Part shown: positions 8,584 through 14,971 of the stretch, piece after piece
Position numbering within the stretch: the first letter of the stretch is position 1
How the letters are laid out: each line of letters opens with the position of its first letter
Source: Thalassiosira profunda
Lineage: Eukaryota > Bacillariophyta > Thalassiosirophyceae > Thalassiosirales > Thalassiosiraceae
Assembly (NCBI GenBank): GCA_036939355.1
Contig: JALLAP010000330.1
Coordinates: 1-14,971 of the forward strand
DNA: 14,971 bases
Reading direction: 5' to 3'
Program-made: the position numbers and the translations under genes
Notes under the pieces: generated by a model
The model's input: only the letters and a program-made list of their open reading frames with translations
Database searches by the model: none
Told to the model about the DNA's origin: nothing

Positions 8584-8710
8584 GAAGAGAAGGGCTGCCA
8601 GACTCCACTGGGAACCATCACCCTAGCCCCGAGGTTACCAGCGATGCCTTAGTTCATAGTGTAAAAGCTTCCATCGTAATTGGGTCTATTTGTCAATGTC
8701 GCAAATCGTC

Positions 8711-8880
8711 AACAGATCCTATTCCACTCATTCTCACACCGGCAGGCATTTGTCAAGGTCACAGTTCGCTATTCCACTTATCCTTCTCACTCGTCAACCG
8801 TAGATAGATTAGGGTCTTATTGTCATGCGTCAACAGTTCGCTATTCCATTCATCCTCCTCCTACTGGTAGGCATTTCACG
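8711..8880. repeat. Three imperfect direct repeats between convergent genes
   Basis: Copies start near 8711, 8761 and 8832. They share an ACAG(T/A)TC(G)CTATTCCA core followed by a pyrimidine-rich stretch. The first and third copies also share GGCAGGCATTT / GGTAGGCATTT further on. The third runs into the last codons of the ER-lectin gene (minus strand, ending at 8850). Spacing is irregular (about 50 and 71 nt). Confidence 0.6.
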
Positions 8881-11800
8881 ACTTGCGTCTTCGTCACCGG
8901 GGCCTTGAACAGCTTGTGCTGGCACAGCTCCGGCACCGTCACGTCCACGACGTAGTGACACGTGCTGTCCTCCTTGATGTCGATCATCTCCCACCGCTTC
9001 CCGCACGAGAACCGCACCGTCGACGATCGCTCCACGCTCCCGTGCACGACGTTTCCCCCCTTGATCACCGACTCGGCCACGTCCTCGTGGTCGCACACGT
9101 CGCCGTGAGAGTATTCCTGGACGTACACGGCGCCGTTGCCGCCCGGCTGCTTGCCGTTCTTTCCAGGCGCGCCGTCGATCTGTTTCTTTTGTTTCCGCTT
9201 GCTCTGGGGGTTGCCCATGCCCTGCAACTCGCTGGACGAGCTGGTAGCGTTGATGACGTGCAAATGCTCGTCCTCGTTGGGATAATCGCTGACGCTGTTG
9301 CCGCTGTTTGCGTATTTGCCCAGGAGGTGCTCCGTTTCTATGACCTGCTTCGCGAAGCCCGTGCTGGCGTCAATCAAGTTGTTGGCGTGAAACTGTCGTA
9401 TTTGCTTCGCATGACAGAACTCGTACGTCCACCATCCCAGATTCTTCAGCAAACAAGGCCTCCTCCCGAGGGTCATGTCCAGTATGTCTCGAATGGAGTC
9501 CGTTTCCTTCACTGCAGATGTGTGCGGCGAAACGTTCAAGGCGTTGTCGTCCGCATCATCCTCTCCCAACAGCTCCTTCAGGTTGTACTTCTTCATCAAG
9601 CCGCGTTCACTGCGCAGCGCCTCCTTCACCTTTTCGAACGTTGGGTTGTTGATGAAGTCGCCTCCGCCCTCGGCATGCCGGACGAGCTCGTCGAGCGCCT
9701 CTCCGATGTCGCCCTCAGGGAAAAATACCTCGACCTGCCCAGCATCATCGACCAGGTCATCGCCAAAGATGGCAGTCAAGAGGGCTCCAAACGGATCGTT
9801 CTTGCTCTGCTCCTTGATCTTCTCCGCCATTTGCTTGGAAATCGGCTTCTCTGCGATCGACGCCTCGCCTTCCGACGCAGTATCGTCCACTGGCGTGGGG
9901 CACAGCAGCGGCGTGCACACCCTCGAGCGGTAAACGCACGTCTCGTCCTCCTGCACTCCCACCAGCACGGCAAGAGGCGTCTCCGCCTTGGGCTTGTCCG
10001 GCATTGCACCATGTTGGGGCTCCCTTTTGTTGTGACCGGGACGCTGTTTCTTCGACTCCAGCCAGTGATCAATCTCCTCCTCCGTACAACACCGCAGCTC
10101 GACTTCCATCTGGCGATAGCGCCCGGCTTCTTCGCAGAGGTCGCCGTTCGTGAACGTGTGCCGGACGATGGGACCGCCGTGCCCCAGCTTTGCCATCTTT
10201 TGTTTGTGTCTGTGGTGATTGTCAAGGATGTGATCGCGTGTATGATACGATGGTATCCCCGAGTACCGGGCATCGTCGTGGGGCGTGTGAGGAGTGATGT
10301 GCGTCTGGGCGGCAATGCCCTTGGAGTTGAAGACGACCGATTCGGTGCGGCCCTTCTTCATTTGCCCATTGTACACCCCCTTCGGGTAAATGATCTGCAC
10401 CTCCTTATGAAAGAGTCCAAGCAGCGTCACGTCCTCGATGTCGTATTTGCCAAAGGTCGCAGGATGTGTGCTCACGGCGACGTGAAACTGACGAACCTGC
10501 GATTGATGACACCCTGCAAGTTTCAGCGAGCACAGAATTGTTAGTCATCATTTGTGCACATTCACAAGCCGAAGAGTCAGTCTGACAGCGATTGTCGCCT
10601 CAATCTATACCACCGGCATCACAAGCAAAAGCATGCCAGCAGCTCAAACAAGAGATCTTCCATCTGTCCCCATTTACTCGACTGATCATGGCACGGTAAA
10701 ATAAGCGCATGCCAGCTCAAAGAGGGGAAGTCTAACCTAACACACGCATTCCTTTCACAATCATCTCCCCCCACCGGCAGAACGAGAGATGTCAGCAAGG
10801 CAATACTCACATTCATATGACCACCAGCCCAGGTGCAACTGGGAGCACAACCCATCGAGGCGGGTGAGGATCTGATAGATTTCCTCTGATGTCAGCTGCG
10901 GCGGCGTTTTGGGCTTTTTGGGAGCAGCGTTCTTCTTCTCTGCTACCCTTTTTCCTCCATCGCCGTCCTTCTTGGCATCCTCGACGCTCTCCATCCCAGC
11001 CCCAACTGCCGCCGCCTTGATTATGTTCGCCAACTCGTCCGCCTCCTGTTCAGCCACAGCTGCGACCACATCGTCTCCGGCTCCCTCCGCATCAATCACG
11101 AGCACGTCCACATCCACGTCCAGCTCAACGCCATCGGCTCCCAACATCGCGCCAGGATTGTTCTCCAAGGCCTGCGCCACATCCTGCAGCTCCTGCTCTC
11201 CCGCCAACGCTCCCGCCGCATCGTGCATCCCCATCTTCCGCAGCATCTTGGCTAGGGAGGAGCGCATGCCCTCAGGAACGTTGCCCCACTCTCCGCCACC
11301 GTTGATGCTGAAGTGAAAGTGCTTCTTGACGTGGGCGCCATCCTTTGCATTCATCACGTCGTCGACGAGCGCGGTCAATTTGTTGTCCTCGTTCTCCACG
11401 CTCTCGGGGATTTGGCTTTCGGGGCCGGCGAGCTCGGCGTCGTCCCAAATCGTCACGGCTGGATGGAACGCGGAATCGATGCGGCTGAGGACCACCAGCT
11501 CGTCCTCGCCGTAGGCGCGGCACACGTATCTCTGACCGGTCGAATCGTGTATCGAGAAGTGCGGCCCCGTGCTGGGTTGGACGCCATTGGATGAGGACGC
11601 CGTCTTGGTCGATTTGGCAGAGGCCTTCGCCGTTTCGTCTGGTGCCTGCTCTGCGGCTGCGTCGCCATCTTCGCCATCCTTCACTTCTTCATCATCGACA
11701 GCGCCCGCCTCCTCTCCACCGCCAAACAGCAAGTCCATCCCGCCGTCAAAGTCGCTCACCAGCCGTATCGGCAGCGTGGCCAGCCGACTGCGCGTCGCCC

Positions 11801-13319
11801 GCCCCCACCCCCCGATCGGCGCCCCCGACAAACTGTACGGGTCGAACCGAAACGCGTCGTACTCCTCCACCTGCGGCCGAAATATCTCGTCGTACGCGGC
11901 CTCGTAGGCGTACTGATATGCGGGATCGTTGGCCGTGGGCTGCGCCGATGGCGGGGGCGCCGAGGGCATGCCGTCCTTCTCCTTGGCAGTTTCGGGCAGA
12001 CCGGCGAGCAGCAATTCCCCCTGCTGGATGATCCAGTTGGTCGTCCACTCCGAGGGCCTGCCTTTGGTGGCGTCGAAGACCTCCTTCCTGAGCTGGGGGG
12101 AGGCGTATTGGCTAATGGCCCTGTCGGCGGCGGCCAGGCGCTCGACCGTCTCCTTGTCCATCGTGTAGGGTTTCTCCTGCGAGGCCTCCTCCTTCTTCTG
12201 GTCGTCCGGCTTGACTGGGGGAAGCTGGCCCGCGTCCATCACGATCTCGGTGTCAGAGCGCTCCTCCGTCGAGAGATCGTGCTTGACAACCTCCATTGCC
12301 GCCCCCACGGCCTCCGCGGCCCTTTCGTCGGACACTGATGCTCCCTGCACCTTTTCTATCGCCTCCAGCACGTCCTTTAACTCCCCCTCCACCTCCCCCA
12401 AGGCGTCCAGCGTCATGTCCCAAATCCGTCGCCGCTCCTCCAGCTTCTTGGACACAAACTCGGCCGCCTGGGCGGGCGTCGCCCCCGATCCCGATCGAAC
12501 AAGCTCCTTCGTTTCCGCGGTCAGCTGTTGGTCCTTCTCCCGCTCCTCCTTCTTCCGCCGCTCGACGAACTTGGCCACCTCCTTGTCAGTCTTCCCCGCC
12601 ATCAACACCTCCGCCTCTCTGACGATCCTCGCGTGCTCGTCCTCCTTGGCCGACTTTCGGCGTTTGATAAAGGCATGGACCTCCGCCGCAGTATATCTAT
12701 CGTCCTTAAACCTCATTCCAATCTCCTTGGAGAATTGGTCCGTCCCATATTCGTAGTAATACTCGAAGGCCCGCTCGCTCTCCTTGCTCAGCCCGTGCTC
12801 GTTTTGACCGGCCTCTCCGTTATTAGTTGTTGTCAGCCCGTATCGCTTCTTCAGCTCCTCCTCGTAATTACTATTCGTATTGGACGACGAGCCATCGGAC
12901 GAGCGCACGGTGGGCCGGTAGCCCCCCTCCCTCTCCTTCCCATTATTGCCGCGGGGCACGTCGACGCTCGGCCGGGCCGTGGGATCTTTCGCAGCGTGGT
13001 TCACCGTGTGCTTCGGGGCGCCGGCGGGGGCCGGCCCCCGCCGCCGGTTGGCGGGCTTGCGGTTCCCCCGGCTTCGGATCGCCCCCGCGCCGTCGGCGGG
13101 GGTGCCCTGGAGGCTCTGGCGGTCGCTGGGGGTGGGGGCCCCGGAGGGGGGCTCCCTGGCGGCGTTGCGGTTTGTGTTGGTGGCGTCACCTTCACCTTCA
13201 ACTGCCGCGGAATCGGACGGACCGGCCCCGGCCGCTAAGATGACGAGGCAGGCCGCGAGGGCGAGCGATAGCAGCGCCCGCAGACCGAGAGGCCACCGGG
13301 GCCGCCGTCTGTGGATCAT
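8850..13319 (-). CDS. OS-9/erlectin-like ER lectin with two MRH domains
   Basis: Exons 13319-10811 and 10513-8850 encode 1390 residues. ERAD lectins of this family read trimmed mannose glycans on misfolded proteins in the ER lumen and pass them to the Hrd1 ligase. The start is set at the Met preceding a strong signal peptide (LLSLALAACLVILAAGAG), not at an upstream in-frame Met. Residues about 200-310 are highly charged and helical, with three units ending FIKRRK, FVERRKK and FVSKKLEERRR. MRH domain 1 begins at YVC (598-600), has an insert of about 230 residues, then GWWSYEWCH (831-839) and the sugar-binding set Gln845, Arg970, Glu1025, Tyr1031. MRH domain 2 has GWWTYEFCH (1196-1204), Gln1210, Arg1332, Glu1351, Tyr1357. 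OS-9 has one MRH domain; erlectin (XTP3-B) has two but is far shorter. No C-terminal ER-retention motif is visible. Confidence 0.85.
10514..10810 (-). other. Intron inside the first MRH domain
   Basis: The donor GTGAGT lies at 10810-10805 and the acceptor CTTGCAG ends at 10514 (297 nt). The phase-1 T joins GG to form Trp837, giving GWWSYE-W-CHQSQVRQFH, which rebuilds the expected MRH sequence exactly. The second MRH domain has no intron at the equivalent place. Confidence 0.9.
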
Positions 13320-13684
13320 GTTGCAAAGGACTGCCGCCTGATGGTGTCGGCGCGCACGAGATGTTGGCGAGGAGCGAGGAGGCCTGCGGGTGGATTTTGG
13401 ATTTGGAGCTGGAAATACTTGCAATTGGCAGCTGTGTTGATCGTATATGTCTTACATACCTTATTGGTTGCATGTCGACAAAGAAACGTAGTTTCTCCTT
13501 TGTAAAGCTCTACTAAAAAGTCACGAAGGGCGGACTCCATCTGGGGGGAGAAGCGAGCGAGAAGCGCGCGCCGGGAGCGCGAGGAACATCGATTGGAGAT
13601 GGAGAGAGGACCGCAAATGATGCAGAACGGAGGTGTAGGCGTGCACCAAGGCAAACATCAGCGCTGACCGGCGGTGCATAAGAC
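13320..13684. promoter_or_regulatory. Divergent promoter region, ER lectin and plastid protein
   Basis: These 365 nt separate the start codons of two outward-facing genes, so both promoters are expected here. The centre (about 13420-13520) is AT-richer than its surroundings. I recognise no specific binding site, and no frame with family features. Confidence 0.4.
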
Positions 13685-14302
13685 ATGCGCGCCTTGGCGA
13701 TCTTGGGCTTGGCTGCGGCTGCGGTCGATGCATTCACCTGCAGCGGCGGAAGAAGAACAACTTTGTTTGCCTCGAGTGGCAGCGGCGATGGCGACGACGG
13801 CGGCCTGAGCTGCGGCCCGGGTTTCCGGCGCGTCGAGGGCGCCGAAGGCCCGTGCTGCGCGTACGACTACGAGGAAGATGCAACAACTTGCGACGCAGCA
13901 ATGTGGTTCGACGACAATCCGGGATTGCGCGCCGCGTTCGACGACAAGAACGAAGCACGGAGGAAGTTCGACCTGCCGCCGCTGCGACCGGAAGAGTTCG
14001 TGGTGCTGCAGGCTGAAATACATGCCATGGAACGCGAGCAGGAGGAGATACAAACTTCACAACGCGTGGCCCTCGCGGAGGAGCGCGAGCAGGAGGCGGC
14101 CGAGAGGCGGAGGGAGGAAACTTCTCCATTGCAATCCTTCGTGCAAGATCTATTTCAGAGCACGTGCGCGAGCAATTACGACTGCGATCGACCGGAGGTG
14201 TGCTGCGACTTTGGGTTCAAGAAGGTGTGCTGCACGTCCGGCGACTACAAGAGGGACATCGAGAATGAGCTGGCAATGATCAAAGTTCCTCAGAGGAGGT
14301 AG
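13685..14302 (+). CDS. Cys-rich protein, probably plastid-targeted
   Basis: A single exon encodes 205 residues. The N-terminus has a hydrophobic signal (MRALAILGLAAAAVDA) followed by Phe17 at the likely cleavage point and then a Ser/Thr/Arg-rich stretch (GGRRTTLFASSG). This matches the bipartite plastid targeting signals of diatoms, where a Phe after the signal peptide matters. The mature part has Cys43, Cys57-58 and Cys69, then a charged Glu/Arg-rich helical region (about 100-145). The C-terminal cluster C161-x5-C167-x5-C173C174-x7-C182C183 surrounds DFGFKK and looks like a small disulfide or metal-binding module, vaguely like half of a WAP core. I do not know its function. It is transcribed away from the ER-lectin gene and converges on the amidohydrolase. 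Confidence 0.72.
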   Translation: MRALAILGLAAAAVDAFTCSGGRRTTLFASSGSGDGDDGGLSCGPGFRRVEGAEGPCCAYDYEEDATTCDAAMWFDDNPGLRAAFDDKNEARRKFDLPPLRPEEFVVLQAEIHAMEREQEEIQTSQRVALAEEREQEAAERRREETSPLQSFVQDLFQSTCASNYDCDRPEVCCDFGFKKVCCTSGDYKRDIENELAMIKVPQRR

Positions 14303-14404
14303 AAGAGTACAAACACACAACTTGCTTTACATTCAACCTCTTCCCCGAATACGTCTGGACAAATGTACCCAAAGTCGCAGCGCGACTTTGGGTTCAAGAA
14401 GGTG
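14205..14404 (+). repeat. 23-nt perfect duplication, coding copy and 3' flank copy
   Basis: GCGACTTTGGGTTCAAGAAG plus GTG (14205-14227, encoding CDFGFKKV of the plastid-targeted protein) recurs exactly at 14382-14404, 79 nt beyond the stop codon. Sequence on either side of the two copies differs, so this is a short insertion-like duplication and not a longer tandem repeat. Confidence 0.9.
14367..14393. terminator. 12-bp perfect hairpin downstream of the plastid-protein gene
   Basis: ACCCAAAGTCGC (14367-14378) and GCGACTTTGGGT (14382-14393) are perfect inverted copies with a 3-nt loop (AGC). The right arm is the start of the duplicated coding segment, so the left arm is an antisense copy of the same coding bases. 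It lies between convergent genes and may act as a 3' end structure; calling it a terminator is only a guess. Confidence 0.4.
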
Positions 14405-14510
14405 ACAGTTACACAACTCTACACTGCAAACTAGTACCAACCACCCGCGACTTCCTTCCGCTCCCATTCGTCATACAGTTCCACGACACTGAAAGTAAAC
14501 ATCGCAACTC

Positions 14511-14915
14511 TCATTTGGACGACTCGACCTCTAGCGCTCCATCAGGCAAACCGTACTTGAAGCACTTTCCATCTTTGATCACCACTTCGATCTTGTCACG
14601 ATGAAGGCACTCGATGTCGGCCAAGGGGTCGCCGTTGACAACGATCACATCGGCATATGCTCCCTCCTTGATCACCCCGAGAGGTCCGTCCTTATAGGGG
14701 TTCATACCCGTGCACCACGAAAGCACCTCACCGGCATTGCTCGTCGCGGAGCGAAGCGCCGTCGCCGTGTCGAACCCACCCAGCGTCACCATGGCAATTA
14801 TGTTCGACGACTGGCGCTCCTGCATCCCTTTGGCGAACATATCGCCACCCGAAATGAGGATGGGCTTGTGCTCCCGACAGTACTTCATCATCTTGCCAGC
14901 GCCGGAATTCACCAT

Positions 14916-14918
<3 letters not shown>
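14511..14918 (-). CDS. Amidohydrolase-family protein, C-terminal fragment
   Basis: About 135 codons are visible; the 5' part is lost in the poly-C run, so the Met at 14915 is not the true start. The fragment matches the end of metal-dependent amidohydrolases (imidazolonepropionase / Xaa-Pro dipeptidase-like group). ILISGGD supplies the Asp that normally contacts the metal centre, ALRSATSNAGEVL is the conserved 'aT.naA..lg' helix, and GVIKEGAYADVIVVNGDPL is the typical closing block in which the beta-sandwich strand returns after the TIM barrel. The end (IEVVIKDGKCFK...) is also typical. The substrate cannot be told from this part. It converges on the plastid-protein gene. Confidence 0.85.

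Positions 14919-14971
<53 letters not shown>
14918..14971. repeat. 54-nt poly-C run at window end, probable artefact
   Basis: An uninterrupted C homopolymer runs to the last base and cuts into the amidohydrolase reading frame, where it would encode polyglycine with no family counterpart. A homopolymer at the extreme end of a contig suggests sequencing or assembly error (for example poly-G no-signal read ends), not biology. Confidence 0.75.

Noticed and set aside
8883..10544. Plus-strand open frame of 553 codons antisense to the lectin exon 2
   Set aside because: The minus strand carries two clear MRH blocks and a correct splice; the plus frame has no motif.
13320..13424. Longer N-terminus for the ER lectin starting at 13424
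   Set aside because: It would add 35 hydrophilic residues in front of an otherwise ideal signal peptide; the Met at 13319 fits a secretory protein better.
14906..14917. Adjacent EcoRI-like GAATTC and CCATGG sites, suggesting cloning-vector sequence
   Set aside because: The bases read through naturally as amidohydrolase codons (AMVNSGAG); two six-base sites in 15 kb are not evidence of a vector.

Overview
This window is eukaryotic nuclear DNA, GC-rich, most likely from a marine centric diatom or a close stramenopile relative (inference). The clues are short GT-AG introns of 93-297 nt, a protein whose signal peptide ends before a Phe as in diatom plastid preproteins, a secreted Lys/Ser repeat protein punctuated by RXL tripeptides as in silaffins, a member of a 'GDNP...GPPxxLGW' family that I associate with diatoms, and a plant-type DD39D mariner transposase. 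I see no tRNA, rRNA, CRISPR or operon structure.

Layout: (1) minus strand, cut by the left edge, an uncharacterised GDNP-family gene (1-503). (2) Minus strand, a two-exon type II membrane protein resembling protein O-fucosyltransferases (1055-2534). (3) A gene-poor, GC-rich stretch (2535-4351) with a run of putative G-quadruplex tracts and frame-switching, coding-like plus-strand segments that I could not resolve into a gene. (4) Minus strand, a two-exon mariner-like transposase with an open reading frame of 999 codons (4352-7444). (5) Plus strand, divergent from it, a secreted RXL-repeat protein with a C-terminal pre-peptidase-C-like domain (7705-8583). (6) Minus strand, a two-exon, 1390-residue OS-9/erlectin-like ER lectin with two complete MRH domains (8850-13319). 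(7) Plus strand, a probably plastid-targeted Cys-rich protein (13685-14302), followed by a 3' flank holding a perfect 23-nt copy of its own coding sequence and an inverted partner forming a hairpin. (8) Minus strand, the C-terminal part of an amidohydrolase, cut off by a 54-nt poly-C run at the window end that looks artefactual.

The genes do not form a pathway cluster. Two touch glycoproteins (O-fucosyltransferase-like enzyme, ER lectin), which is probably coincidence. The most interesting items are the RXL-repeat secreted protein (a candidate biomineral or cell-wall polyprotein), the tandem-MRH lectin with its very long N-terminal region, and the foldback duplication downstream of the plastid gene. 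Introns were inferred by joining exons where GT/AG sites, phase and protein motifs agree; all gene ends are predictions.
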